Shown here: positions 12,101-23,841 of the stretch, piece by piece
Layout of the letters: each line of letters begins with the position of its first letter
Position numbering within the stretch: the stretch's first letter is position 1
Assembly (NCBI GenBank): GCA_030280995.1
Contig: JASXTE010000008.1
Span: 12,262,212 to 12,326,211 of the forward strand
Source of the DNA: Hemileia vastatrix
Lineage: Eukaryota > Basidiomycota > Pucciniomycetes > Pucciniales > Zaghouaniaceae
Direction: 5' to 3'
DNA length: 64,000 nucleotides
Position numbers and translations under genes: made by a program
Notes under the pieces: model-generated
Database searches by the model: none
What the model was told of the DNA's origin: nothing
What the model saw: the letters and a program-made list of their open reading frames with translations, nothing else

Positions 12101-13345
12101 CATGAGGTATAATGGGAACAATATAAGGTTTCCCACAAGAGTGCTTTAATAAACCTCTTTCCTCTTCTGAAAATGCAATAGATTTTTCCCTAAGAACCAT
12201 AAAATATAATAGTAAATTCTTTTCCTCCTGCAAAAACCAACCCTCTGGCCCTAAATTAACACTATGAATTCTTTCTAGAGTTATCCTATCTGTAGGCATA
12301 AATTCCAGTGGAAACTTTGTTAAAGGTGTGTCATAAGGATTTCTTGATAGCGCCGGCCTCTGAAAAGGAGGGTTCAAGTCCAGAATTGGAAAATTTACTA
12401 GTTTAACTTTAACCTTTACTGAATATACTTTGACCCTAGACAGCGCCAGATGCTGCCTTTATTACATAATATTAGACCTTTTATAAAGTAACTCCGAGTT
12501 GTACCTACATCATAATTTTTTTTTATATTCTTAATAAAAGTATAATAAAATCCATAATCAAAGAAATTAAAAGTCCAGGCAAAATACACTCTATAGTAGT
12601 ATTACCAAGACACCTGTGAAGCCCCACTTTATGTATCCCTTCTTGGACTGAATTGCCACAATCCAGGTTCTTCTCACTCTGGGAGATAGTAATACCTAGA
12701 ATTCCAGCCCTTAAAAAAATATTGGTGCCACCCTGGCAGACACCCATTCTCCTCTTCCTTCTCCAAACTCACAGATCCAACATACTTGGTTTCCCAGCCA
12801 CCATCCTTAGGCACTACTAAGACTTCTGTTACTGGAATTCCATCATTACCCATAATCCTGATTCCTATAGTCTTATTCAAACAATAGTCAATTTTTGCAT
12901 AATAATCTATCAAGAATGGCATTCCCAAAACTGGTTTTACTACAACCACAGGAACATAAAAGTGTAGATCTCTTGACGCTCCTGCAACTTTTGTCTTCAC
13001 ATATTCTGCTACCCCTATAACCAGTAGCCTACCATCTCCAATACCTGTGACAGTTCCTTTGCCGTCTTTTACAGGAAAACCTAAATCCAAAGTGTCCTAT
13101 GCTGAAACTACATTTATCTTAGAACCAGTATCTACTAGTGCTCTGATCTGCTTCACATTAATTGTAACCTTTAAATACCCTAATGGCCCTGCATAGTGTG
13201 GTACCCTTGATAGTCCCATAACTGGTTGAAATGAATGCTCTGCCAAATCATACTCAACACAATTTTTAACTCTTTTCTTCCTACATTTATCTACTATTCC
13301 ATTTGCTATCTCTGGTGCTACTGCTGTTAACACCCCCAATGGCAC
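9174..13345 (-). pseudogene. Gypsy-A pol (protease, RT, RNase H, integrase), broken
   Basis: In order on the minus strand: an aspartic protease with LVDTGSKIN (13345-12674, one in-frame TAG); the RT first half with SPVFCCVKHNGKLRF and DLRKMN (about 12377-11806, frameshifted); the RT catalytic region with FIED in place of the usual F/YxDD (11792-11511); RNase H (11210-10689); a linker (10655-10212); and an integrase with a zinc-binding segment ending CPECQ, a core with LDRGTKF and an E in GMIERGH (10130-9174). The RT phrasing (IKGP...NPSIRRFIWE) is of the type seen in basidiomycete Gypsy elements. At least four stops and several frameshifts make it inactive. Confidence 0.85.
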
Positions 13346-13426
13346 TGAAACTGTTGTTTTAAGACATTCTGAAATTAATTCTTCAGCTGTTTTAGGATGT
13401 TCTGCATGAACTGGGAGCTACATCCT

Positions 13427-14970
13427 CTATTTTGGCTCAGTCACCTTTGCTCCAGATTTGGCCCTACATGGGGGATTCTTTGGAGTCTTATGCTTTGCTC
13501 CAGGCATTCCTTCTGCCAGTACTGCTCTTTGCTGAACTACCTCTGGCTCCTCTAACAGCTGTTCTTTGATTTGCTGATCCATATCATAATCCATTTTATT
13601 ATCAGATTCATCTTCCATTTCCACATCCTCAAGTGGTACTGGTGTATTCTCTCTCGTAGTGTACCACACCTCCTCAATGTCTACTGGATTTGCATACTTG
13701 GAACCAGCCCTTCTTGGCTTGCTAACAGCTGGTGGAGCCATCTTCTTATGCTTTGCTGCAGAAATCTCCAACTGTGCTGTAGTGAGTGGCACTGCAGCCA
13801 CCCCATCTTTGACCTTAAAGTCCAATACACCACAAGTAAATGAAAAATTTACTGACTTTGAGTTTTTATCTGCCGGCTCCTTGCCCTTACTAGACTTGAC
13901 CTCCATAGTTTTCTTGTTAATATGATTGATTACCTTGGCTTGAATCCCTCGATCCTTATCCATAACAAGTTTTGTTCCATCCTCTAACGTCAGCGCTGTA
14001 CCCTCTTTGAAAACAACTTTATCTTCTTTGTCTTTTTGAAGTGCATTACACCTCATCCTCATATGACCTTCTTTATTACAGTAATAACATACCATGGAAG
14101 AAAACTGCAAAAATTGAGGAGTAAATCTAGGATTGGGTATAGCCACTTCTCTCAACTTCTTCTACAACTCTTCAATTATTTCCATCACGTAATTTGAATA
14201 CTGGGGCATTTCCTTAGCTTTTGGAGTTGACGCTGAGGAAGGTGATCCAGTACTAGGCAAAACCACTATCAACTCTACATCCTCTAAATAAACCCTAGCT
14301 GCTTGGCTCTCTACCCAATGCAACTTCATTTCTTCTTCCACAGCCATTTCCACTTCCTCCAACCCTGGATACTTATAATCCCTGTTCCTCTTCCTAACTA
14401 ATTTTCCTTTGTTTTCAAGGCACCTTTTTGCCCAATCTTCAACCTCAGGCGCTAGTGCCTCACAAAACCAAGGTAACAACACACTAGTATCACTAAAAGC
14501 TTTGTTACTGACAAAATAATCTACTACCTGATCAAATTCCTGTCAAAATTTTTTAAAAAATTTAGGGTCTCTAATACCCCCCTTAGCTTTTGCCTTATTT
14601 ACCAAGACATCCAGGTCCTTTATTGTATACCTTGTATCCTCAGTAAGTTTAGGCCATCTTTTCAACATTTGTGCTTTTAAATCTGCCCAGTCTCATTTCT
14701 TGTGACCATCCATTCCCTCTAGATCATATTTACATTCATTTGCAACAAAAAATTACACTTGAAACAACATATCATAATCTGATGCTCCATGTACTTCTAC
14801 CACTTTCTAAAACTATCTCAAAGAATTTTGAGTGTTGATTCAGGTAAATTACAAGCTTTCATCTGTGCACCTAATAATTTTCAAAACCCTAGGCTGAATA
14901 GATGCTGTAGAATTGGGCAATTTTTCCCTCTCCTGAGTAATTTTAAAAGTAGTAGCTGTAGGTTCCATTC
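13427..14970 (-). pseudogene. Gypsy-A gag, broken
   Basis: A Gag-like region runs from about 14970 to 13427 with several in-frame stops. The best part is 14482-13427, interrupted only by one TAG near 14159. It carries a CCHC knuckle CYYCNKEGHMRMRC, followed by an acidic tail. Upstream, fragments such as YDLEGMDGHKK and DWADLKAQMLKRW belong to the capsid-like domain. Frame is shared with the protease ORF downstream, so gag and pol were probably one reading frame. The stops are mostly TAG codons explicable as CAG changed by a C-to-T transition. Confidence 0.8.
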
Positions 14971-15180
14971 TACCCTTTAACTAATAAAATAATAAAAGAA
15001 AAAAAATAAGTACTAAAAGCTTATACAGACTATATTCTCTAATAAAGCCCTATAATATCCTCTGATAGCCACTTTATCCACTCTTTGTAGACCCTACTTC
15101 TCTTCCTTTGAAGAACCAGATTGATTACGCCCTCTTTGACAAAACCCTAAAAAAAACAAAATAATAACCAAACTTACAGT

Positions 15181-15206
15181 TTGGCTGCCACTGTTGGGAC
15201 ACCAAT
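15181..15206 (-). other. Gypsy-A primer binding site
   Basis: Immediately inside the 5' LTR, the minus strand reads ATTGGTGTCCCAACAGTGGC. TGGTGTCCC... would pair with a tRNA 3' end of the form ...GGGACACCA. The tRNA was not identified. Confidence 0.6.
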
Positions 15207-16379
15207 TGTAGAAAGAAAGAGTTCTGTAATACTAAGCTATAGACAGAATATGAGATGGTTTAGTTCTTCCTTCTAAAAAAAACTAATTTAAAAAGAAGCA
15301 CCTGCTGCTCTAATATTTAAAGACAGTTAAATCACATATTGTAAGTGTGGTTATCTATTTTTTTATGGAGGAGAGAGTAGGATAAATTTGTAGAGATATT
15401 TTAAAGAAAAGGGAAATATATTTTAATATAAGCAATCAAGCTATTGGCTAGATCTATTCTCAGAAAGCACTAGTATTCTCAGTCACTCTCTCTTAAAGCG
15501 CTCTATCTAATACTATCCTTACTGTAGCAATAAAATAACTCTACAGCACTACTTCTGGTATGCACACCCAATATGTAGAAAAAAATAAAATATCTCTAAT
15601 TCTCTTCTTTATTTATAAAACAAATATCTACTTGTTATATCTCTTCTCCTCTTTTTTTATTTAAAAGTGAGTGCTCTTATATACATTTGTATGTTCAGCA
15701 CCCTTTTCCTATGTTTCCTTCTCCTACAGGTTTTCCTACACAAGTTCAATGCTAATGCAAGAATATCAAACGGCAACTAAGTATCTCAATGATCTTTTTT
15801 ACATACCCTATGCTTCTTGAGATCCCTGACTAAATAATAGGTACTCTACTGCCTTCAATACCTATTGTAATAGCCCACACTTTTCATATGAGTATCCACT
15901 AATTGTGAAACCCCTTTGTGCTAAGTCATAACCCTTACTTCTTACTTCTTTTTGTTTGAGCACTGCTTATCAACCCACTTGTCTTCCTAGTGCTACCTTC
16001 TTTCCTTGAAATGTTTTTCATCTCCATGGGTGGAAAAAGCTTCATCTAAAAGAAATCACTCTTATCTAAGCATGATTTTCATATGATTGCTTGTTGCTTC
16101 TTCATAAGTCCATATTATTTGTCTAGCGCTGCCCATGACCCTTGCAAGTACATACCCTATTTTCTTGTCCTATAGTCCATAATGTACTTTCCCCTAAATT
16201 TTTTCTTGCCACTGCTCATAAATCCATAGTACACAAAAAAAATATTCACAGATAGTTTATTTTCTCTGCACTCTTGAAGACCCCTTTGTTGTGCTTCTGT
16301 AATAATCCTACCTGCCAACTCCTTTGCTGCGCTTCCTACTAACTGAGACATTTGCTGCATTACTTCAAGATGTGTACCC
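15207..16379 (-). repeat. Gypsy-A 5' LTR
   Basis: Homologous to 4767-5898 over its length, with scattered substitutions and one extra block of about 40 bp (near 16281-16325). The visible divergence between the two LTRs (several percent) indicates an old insertion. Confidence 0.85.
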
Positions 16380-18360
16380 TCCATAATTAAAGAGGTGCCA
16401 GAATCAGTTGCTTTTTTGATTGAAATAGGAGTTTTCAAGCTTATTAAGTCAGAGAGAAGACATACATCACCAGTGACATTATGTGTGGAACCAGAATCAA
16501 AAATACCTTGAAAATCTTTACTGTCTTATTCCTCTGTCCAGTTATCAGTACCAAAATCTATTTCTTTTAAAGCAGTTTTGAGAACATCTAGCGCTTTACA
16601 ATTGATTTCATTTAAATGGGGTTTTGAAGAGCTTTGAACTGATTCTTTTCCTTTTCTGTTTTTCAGCAATTTATGGATGGTATTCATAGCTTCTTTATTA
16701 TCATAAGCAAATGATTCACTTTGACCCCAAAATTCAACATTTAAACCTTTACCGTTCAGATCATATTGACATGTTGTTTGAAAATGTTCTGAAGATTTGA
16801 AGTAAAACAGGAATAATCAGGTTTTTCATTTTCAGGACAGTGACTTTCCATTTGTCCCTTTTTGAAAGCCAAAGATGAAAAGGAAACAGGATTTTTTGTC
16901 AGTTCAAAATCTGTGAAAATGGTAGAAGCATTGGAACATGTATATTGAGACAAATTGATAAAAGAATTTGGAAGAACATTCATTATGTCATCAGAAGAGG
17001 GTTGAGATATGTCTTTACTTAATTCAAAATGACAATTTTCTTTAGTAGAAAGATGATTAACTGATGGTGGTAATAGAAGTTGGGTAAAAACTGCTTCCAT
17101 TTCATCAAAACCCAAAACAAAACTTGAGAATTGAACTGCCTCTAGGAGTGACTTAAATTTTTCTCCATGTTCCATGAAATTGGCGAAAGGCAAGATTTTA
17201 ATATTTATCAGGTCATTAATTAGAGCCATGTAAGCAGTGTGAGATGCTTTGTAAAACTTGGGACTGAGAATAGAAAAACTTTATAGCTTGTAATGCCAAA
17301 GTTGATGAAAGCTTGAAGTTTTTCATCAATGATGTTATAGACTGAATTCCAGCTCATCTTGTCTTCAAATTTTTTTATATCATCTTGTATGGAAGTAGTG
17401 TCTGATATATATTTAGTTGAACATACACAGAACATTAAAAAAATGTTAATATTCTTTACCCAAGCTTTCCAGTTAGAATCATCTTCTTTCAATCATTATA
17501 AAATATAGGGGGTGAACTTACTAGCAAGTCCTCAACCTGAACTCAGATGGAACTCAGATAGAACTCAGACTGAACTCATAATTAACCCATTCTGAATTCT
17601 ACTTGAACACCCACCTAAGACTGTTCTGCTGAGTGGTTTTCATCCCTGATTGTATGGTTCCTTTATCAATAGATTAATGTGTGTTCAATCTGTGGTGAGT
17701 TTGGGTCCAAGGATGTGGACTTGCTAGCAAGTCCACCCCCCATATTGTGGGGTGAATTTAGACATTTTATTTGTTCTTTGTATTATTTCATCCATAACTT
17801 TGGCACAATCTTTTCCTTTTTAAGTTAAAATTGGGCCATTTTCATTGTCTGATATAAAGCAGTCACTGCTGAGGGATTAAATAGAGCTAGAGTGTTGCAT
17901 GTGACAAGGAACACTTATTATTGTGTCTCAGTCATTGTAAATGTGAACCACTGTTGTGTTGCAATTACATTTGAGGGGGGAAAACACCTGTGTGTCAAGT
18001 ATGAAGATGGAGGAGAGGGTCACTAGAATAGGCCCTGCAATGTTTGAAAGGTGGAGAGGGACAAGAGGGATGAGTGGGGGAGAGGGAAAAAGGTGGTGGA
18101 GGTAGAGCCTTTATTAGATTATCAGGAAGATTTTTGGGTGGGGTAGATGTTGGTAGGTAGGAAGTGCTCTCACTGTGGCTAGAATAAGTTGGAAAGGAGG
18201 AAGTACCTGAGAACAAGCATGGTTTTCACCTTGTGCAGGTATTCAGAGTTGGAGGTGGGTTAAGGTTCCATAAATCATGGCCAAGAGGTTGTTGGCACTC
18301 ACAAGCTATGCAAGGAGAATCTTGAAAAGGGTTTGAGGTATTGGGGGAATTTGGCATGAA
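16380..18360 (-). pseudogene. Copia-A gag and protease, broken
   Basis: The 5' half of Copia-A. From right to left on the minus strand: a Pro/Ser-rich N-terminal region starting near 18358 (MPNSPNTSNPF) with a CxxC pair; a capsid-like block (17492-16756, DDSNWKAWVKNIN... and FTQLLLPPSVNHLS); a decayed zinc knuckle; and a protease-like segment near 16480 that retains the HxVTGD context. It is interrupted by frameshifts, stops and the MITE at 17508-17741. The equivalent of Copia-B 25790-27360. Confidence 0.75.
17508..17741. mobile_element. 234-bp MITE with palindromic TIRs
   Basis: Both ends carry a G-run followed by a self-complementary block: GGGGGTGAACTTACTAGCAAG at the left and, inverted, GGGGGGTGGACTTGCTAGC at the right. 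The core GGACTTGCTAGCAAGTCC is an 18-bp perfect palindrome. It is flanked on both sides by ATA, and it is absent from the corresponding place in Copia-B. The trinucleotide duplication and G-rich end suggest a PIF/Harbinger-mobilised MITE. It contains no ORF. Confidence 0.65.
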
Positions 18361-18500
18361 TTAAATGTCCAATAATGGTGGAGGATCCTCTATACCAGGA
18401 AATAGACATGTTTAATGTGAGGCAAGCACAGAGCAACAATCTTTCCAGGAATATACAAAATTAATTAACTCTAGTAAAAAATTAAGGAAATCTCATAAAC

Positions 18501-18683
18501 TATGGTAGAAGTGTCAGTGCTTTTTCTGGAGTGAACCACAATGATATTTCAGCACTCATCTATGATAGCAGTGTCAGAGCTTTTTCTAGAGTGAACCAGA
18601 GTTAGACGTTTCTGCTGAACCACAAACTATATACACATTATGTACTTAACAATCACTAATCTATTACTATACTACATGTAACA
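18501..18683 (-). repeat. Copia-A 5' LTR with partial tandem copy
   Basis: The 123-bp LTR occupies 18561-18683. A second copy of its last 35-40 bp plus a short spacer follows on the internal side (18501-18560). The same tandem arrangement exists at the Copia-B 5' LTR, but not at either 3' LTR. Confidence 0.75.
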
Positions 18684-19484
18684 ATTTTCACCACACCCAA
18701 TCCTCAACTTTTTAAGATTTCAAATCACAATCCTCAACTATCCCGCACTCACACAGATTCCAATCCTCCTCCATGATAGCCAGTCCCCAAATCATCCAAA
18801 TACATCCACACACCTCCCACCTGGACCATCAGCCATCCAACTGATGCTCCAAATTTTGCTAAGTCATATCATTTTCATCCTTCTATTTCTCTCTAATAAT
18901 TCTAATGTGTAAAAAATATCTACTGACTATTTCTTTTTTCTTTTTTATCTCATTTATTCTAAGGTGGTCTTTTAGAAAATCCAGCTCCTCTCATTGTTAT
19001 ACCTCATACTCAACAATTGGTAAGCCCCAGCTATCAAATCTAAATACTGAAAACAATTTATTCTTTCAACTTAGTTGTTCTAGTACCTCCAGTCCCATGG
19101 TTTTTTGAAAATGTAGATATGTTTTTAAGCTCCAGGTAGTAAGAGAATCTCTGTATGGGAAGACACTTTTAGGATTTGGGCTGAGGGGCAAAGAGGAGGA
19201 GTGCTATGGGCGCTATGCATGGTAAGAGGTAGAAGTAGGGATATTGCATAAGGGGGGCTATATGGAGAAAGTGCTGTGGAGTGCCCCCCATTGTAAAACT
19301 CATTTAATAATCTAGTTACTTCTTAGTCACTAATAGTTGTAACCCTCACTGTTGGCAGCCCCAACATATTCAGTCTTATTTTTCTCACTTCTAAAGTAGC
19401 ATAGTCAGTCCCATCTTAGGCTAGTGCTAGCACTAGTAGTAATCTGTCCTATTAGCTCTTAACAGACACTCATCCAAATAAAAT

Positions 19485-20503
19485 CAACACAAGGCTCAGA
19501 AATAAGCCCTGAATCACTTCAATTCTGGAAGCAGACTTATAAAAATACTCAAGCAGTAGTAGCAGATCCTGCTAGTTATTTAAGACATGGAGAGCCATTG
19601 AAGTGGGAAGAGGAAGCCCATGAGCTCCTCAAAGCCATGATTGTTACCAACCACACCATGTAGCTTACAGAGCTCCAGAGGGAGTTGATACATCAACATG
19701 ACTTGCATATTTTTATCAAGACAATAGCAAATGAATTGAACCTTTGTATCAACATTTCATGGAAGAATGTCTTCAAAGTTCACCCTAAGAAAGACCAGAA
19801 TCAATATATAAGGCATATACCCTCAATGGGGTATTTTAATCCTGAAAGGTTAGTCTTTACAGGTACATTTGTTCTCTTTTATTATCATTTTCTATAAAAT
19901 TATTAATTTCTAATTGGGGAGAACCAGATGAATGTGGTATATCTCTTTATGGTGTAAGATATTCAAATGGCTGGGAAGTAGATGGAAAGTATACTTTGCA
20001 TATTTCTCAAGCCCAAGAGACCCCCCACTACAATGTCATACCAGAAATATCTTTGTCTGGAATGCTTGCTGTTTTAGTACAGCCTGAAACAATCACTCAC
20101 AAATATTTTGAATATTACTTGGAGAAAATCTTGGTGGGTACTGTTTTATTTCCTGTTTATTCTTCTTCAACTAAAAATACTCTTCAAAACTTAGCTTCCA
20201 ATGATGAAACCTTTTCCTGGACCCTCAAGTGTTCTTGTATTAGACAATGCTCCTATACACCATAATGGAAATGTTTTGGAAATATTAGAAAGTAAGGGAT
20301 TCAGGGAAGTATATTTGCCTCCATATTCCCCTTATCTGAATCCCATAGAAAAGGGTTTCAGTGTTTTAAAATCTAATTTGTATAAATATGGCCAGTTACA
20401 GGGTGATGATGAAGATGGTAAGAAAATTGAATCATTTTTTAAATTTTTCTTTACACCCTATATGATAAGAAAGTTATTTCATCGTAGTGCATATGCTGAT
20501 TAG
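19485..20503 (+). pseudogene. DDE_3 (Tc1/IS630-type) transposase gene, spliced and broken
   Basis: The frame runs from a helix-turn-helix-like N-terminus (ADPASYLRHGEPLKW, then a LTELQREL helix) through the catalytic domain. Two introns fit the known domain: about 19860-19919 before DECGISLYG, and 20134-20188 (GTGGGT...TTAG) joining LEKIL to MKPFPGPSSVLVLDN. The DDE_3 signatures VLVLDNAPIHH and LPPYSPYLNPIE are both present. One in-frame TAG lies near 19662. The product would have bound transposon ends and cut and joined DNA at TA sites. No clear TIRs were found, so the element is probably a relic. Confidence 0.8.
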
Positions 20504-20647
20504 ATATAACTTCTATTTTTTGATAATTTTTTCATAAAGATTGGCTGAAAACTATATCCTGTATGCCTCAATTTTTTGTTGGAATGAAATAGCCACTCAA
20601 TCTTAGAATTTAATATAACATAATTTTAATTTTTTAAGAAAAATTTT

Positions 20648-20941
20648 ATGAAAAATAATGATTCAAATATCCAAATTAGTGTTCCTTTGGAAAGTCTTCA
20701 TGGAATTTTTTTTCCTCTTAATCCTAACTCCACCCATCAACTACTTATTGAGGAGCAACAACTTGAGCAGCACATTTTCCAAAACGATTTTGGGTATTTA
20801 TTTCATCAACCTAATTTTTTCCACATAGCTATCAACCGGAGAGTAATTTATTTAAAAAAGGATAAGAATTTCATACAATGTCTACAATGGAATCTTTTAT
20901 TTGATACAGTGATTTTTTTTCTTTTACACAAAAATAATTAG
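20648..20941 (+). CDS. Unrecognised 97-codon ORF
   Basis: The ORF is ATG-initiated and lies 145 bp downstream of the DDE_3 transposase relic on the same strand. The product has a mixed composition with a hydrophobic end and no recognised motif. It may be a remnant exon of a mobile element or a chance frame in AT-rich DNA. Confidence 0.2.
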   Translation: MKNNDSNIQISVPLESLHGIFFPLNPNSTHQLLIEEQQLEQHIFQNDFGYLFHQPNFFHIAINRRVIYLKKDKNFIQCLQWNLLFDTVIFFLLHKNN

Positions 20942-21126
20942 TTACCAGAGATTGTTTTTCTTTTTGTAAAGTGTTGTATCCTTCAGCTGCTAATTTTTTC
21001 TACACAATTAAGAAAGTAATAGTTCAATCTAGGAAAAAACCTAGCCTATTCTCTACTCTTTATACTTAAATAATGAAAAAAATTCCTGATTTCACATACA
21101 ATGGTTCTGGCTGGTCCACAAGGAAG

Positions 21127-21905
21127 GTGCCACCAGATGGTGTACACATAAGGTCAAGGGTGTTCCTGAGTAAGTGAGATTAGAAAAGAAGATTGATACT
21201 GCTTTGAGGCACAGAGTAGTACTTAAAGGGAGTTGTTCAAATATTAGTCAAAGATAAATTAATACTGCTTTGAGATAAGTTTGAGGTGAATAATGATGTA
21301 AGTTACAATGACACTAAATATTCTGGCTAATCTCAAGAAGGATTAGAGCTTAATAATCAAAATGGATTTAGGGAGTTTTAAGATTTGAAATTAAATTGAT
21401 TATTAAGAATGGTAGAAAATAATAATAGCCTTATAAATTTAACTACTGTCACAACAATATTATAATATAATTTTAAGGAATGTCAAACCAAATACACCCA
21501 ATTATATATACAACCCCACCTCACATTGACCCCTTTAATAAACTTCCTCAAGTTATTACTGACCCTCCAATATAGCCCACAGATCCTTTAAACTTACTAC
21601 TATTCATGCTCACAGAACTTTAATTACCCTCAGAGACACAATAACCCAACATTGAAAATATATCATTTCTCCTACCACCAATATGTTGTGCATTTGCTTA
21701 AGGTTGAAAAGTATAAGCAGATGATTGAATAATTTAGATTTAAGTTTTAGATAGTGCAGTTGCTAGTGCCATCAAATTGAGGCACATAAAAGGCAAAAGC
21801 AATTTCTACGTAGATTTTGCTCTCCGTGTTTCAAGTATGGATTTGTGTACTGATTTATGGATTAAAAGATTGGCTTTTGCTTTGAGTGTCAAGTGGTGTG
21901 TGAAA
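21127..21905. repeat. Diverged relative of the 1352-2158 LTR
   Basis: This matches 1352-2158 in the same orientation across almost its whole length. Shared landmarks are CACCxGAxxxxxxTACxCA near the start, AAGGTCAAGGGTGTTCCT, and the end TTTGCxTTGAGTGTCAxGTGG. It is probably another solo LTR of the same family. The flanks GAAGG and AAGAA do not form a convincing target duplication. No coding frame was seen. Confidence 0.55.
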
Positions 21906-22123
21906 GAATGTCAGCTCCAATTAACTCTTCAACTGGGAACTCATTGAAATTGTTCTAATGCTTCATTCCTATCTTTTTTAAAGGTTTCATAATACTTTGA
22001 TTGGTAATTTCAATTTTTACATAGTGTAAAAAGTCTCTTAACTGAGGTTTTTTTGTCCTTGGGATAAGTGCTTGAACAAATAGGGGAAGAGGAACTACTC
22101 TGAGGAGGTGGTGGTTTCAGGTT

Positions 22124-23390
22124 TCACATGTTGTGAAAGGGATTATTGACTGGAAATTCAGGAACCCCCCAGTTTAATGGAATTATGTTTGGGAACCAGA
22201 AGTTCCATATAGGTACACCTGGCCAGTTCAATGACCCATTTATTGCTTCAAAATTTGAAATCTGAGTTAGTGACATCATTGGAGGACAAGGATCTTCAGA
22301 AATTCTATCTTTCTTTTTTTTACTTGAATACGGGAGGAGTAGGCGTAAAAGCTACTGAATACATTCTTGGATTTTCATGCTTATAATTAAACAACAATAT
22401 TGGTGGTCAGCATGGTTTTTTGAAAATAGGAAAGAAGGGTTACTTACAATTTCTTTTTCCCAAACATAAGCCTTAGACATAGTAATTACAAAATATTCAG
22501 TAGGATTTTTTGGGTTCAGAAAAACAGGGGCTTCTGCAAGCTTTCTCAAATTTTCACAAGGCCCATGTGCTGTCATAATCATTTTTAAAATATCATAGTG
22601 TTTCATGGTTGAAATTTCATTTGAAGTAGGGTAGTATGATTCATCATCAGTGCCATCATTTTCTGGGGCTGAATTAAACTCATTTTCAAGCTGGCTGTAT
22701 AAAATATTTTTCTGAAATAGACAAAAATGTAAGCAGATTAGTGTGTGAAAAAATATGTATTAATGAAACACTTACATAGGCAGAAGCTTTAGGATCCTTT
22801 TGGACCAAATGACAGACTATTCTGCTTTTTGGGGGACATTTATACAGGTAGTCATTTAATTCCTTCAAGGTAGCATCATTATCCAAGTTTTGTTTCTGTC
22901 AGGCAGAAAAAAATTCTCTTTGATTTACTTTAATAATTCAGCTGATTTTTCCAGCCTTCTCCTGATTTTCAGAAAACAAAGCTAAGTTGGCATTTTCCCC
23001 CTCATTAATTTCCATGAATGCTTGTTTTTTAAAATCTTCCAGACAAGTTTTTTTGAGTTCCCAAGCAAAACTCAGTGATTCTGGGTCAGAGGTGACACTC
23101 TCAGATTTTGAAGTAGTTGATTTTGAAAGATTTTTACACTTTCAGGGACTTGGTCACTCAGCTTTTTTATTTTTGTTCTTAAGAAAAAAAGTGAATTCCA
23201 GCATTATTTGGGACTCAGTATGATTGTTGGCCATAGGTGATTCGGAATTGCCAATGTTATCAGGTTCAGAGTCAGGGAAACAGAGAAAAGCCTGTCTTTG
23301 TTCAATATTTTTGAGTCCAGATTCAGGTTCTCCTCTTTTATATGATGGGTTGAGGGGGTCACTAGATGAGTCTGAGATGGCAATTTCCAT
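22124..23390 (-). pseudogene. Unknown multi-exon gene, apparently slightly decayed
   Basis: Minus-strand exons with good fungal splice sites can be followed. The N-terminal frame 23390-23154 is acidic. Next is an exon around 23130-22925 (SESVTSDPESLSFAWELKK). Then come an exon 22886-22771 ending KASAY, a GTAAGT...TTTCAG intron, an exon to about 22455 ending VWEKEI, a GTAAGT...TATAAG intron, and a last exon beginning HENPRMYSVAFTP. A run of nine A residues near 22325 appears to shift the frame; beyond it a Trp/Pro-rich segment (NWPGVPIWNFWFPN) reads on to TGA at 22126-22124. Junctions upstream of 22890 need one-base shifts. No family is recognised. It lies in the spacer between the inverted arms and is not duplicated. 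Confidence 0.5.
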
Positions 23391-23841
23391 TATGATGAAG
23401 GAATGTGACTAATTTTCCAACAAAATATTTACAGAAGTAAATGAATAGCTACAGTAATAGTTCTGAAAGGGATAATAAAAGACCAGAGTAAGATTATTGA
23501 TTAAATAGTGATCCAGGAAGGAAAATAAAAAGAAAAAAGAAATAGTCAGTAGAGATTTTTTAAATATAAGAATGATTAGTGAGAGATAGAAGGATGAAGA
23601 TTAAATGATTTAAAAAAATTTTGAGCAGTGGTTGTATGGCTGATAATCCAGGTGGGAGTGGTGTGGATGTATTTGGATGGTTTGGGGACTGGGTATCATG
23701 CAGGAGGATTGGAAGCTGTGTGAGGGTGAGATAGTTGAGGATTGTGATTTGAAATTTGAAAAAGGTGAGGATTGGGCGTGGTGAAAATAAAAGAAAGTCT
23801 GACATAGGGTGTCAGAATGTCGGAAGTGCAACATTTGACTT

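Larger units (their letters stand above)
4767..16379 (-). mobile_element. Gypsy-A: full-length but inactive Ty3/Gypsy element
   Basis: It is inserted in the protease-integrase linker of Copia-A, between bases that are contiguous in Copia-B (about 27366). Flanking pentamers are CCCAT on the left and TCCAT on the right. It has about 1.13- and 1.17-kb LTRs, a tRNA-type primer site, a Gag with CCHC knuckle, protease, RT, RNase H and integrase, all on the minus strand with multiple stops and frameshifts. About 3.3 kb between the integrase end (9174) and the 3' LTR (5898) carry Cys-cluster gene remnants on the opposite strand. Confidence 0.85.
824..18683 (-). mobile_element. Copia-A: Ty1/Copia retrotransposon, broken, with nested insertions
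   Basis: The element runs on the minus strand between two 123-bp LTRs and holds Gag, protease, integrase, reverse transcriptase and RNase H remnants in the Copia order. It is interrupted by a solo LTR (1352-2158), Gypsy-A (4767-16379) and a MITE (17508-17741). It shares inactivating lesions with Copia-B: the TGA codon after the integrase block, and the frameshift at a C-run between RT and RNase H near 2510. The 5' flank lacks about 50 bp that Copia-B retains, including the target duplication copy. It is not autonomous. Confidence 0.85.
697..18965 (-). repeat. Left arm of large inverted duplication
   Basis: Read on the minus strand, this segment matches 23515-30620 on the plus strand. Homology covers about 125 bp outside the Copia 3' LTR (697-823 against 30491-30620, essentially identical), the whole Copia element, and about 265 bp outside its 5' LTR (18700-18965 against 23515-23800, clearly diverged). 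The arm is enlarged by Gypsy-A, a solo LTR and a MITE. Because the non-LTR flanks match on both sides, this is a duplication of one insertion locus and not two independent insertions. Confidence 0.8.

Noticed and set aside
16157..16438. 93-codon minus-strand ORF across 16380
   Set aside because: It is a chimera of Copia-A sequence and the Gypsy-A LTR created by the insertion.
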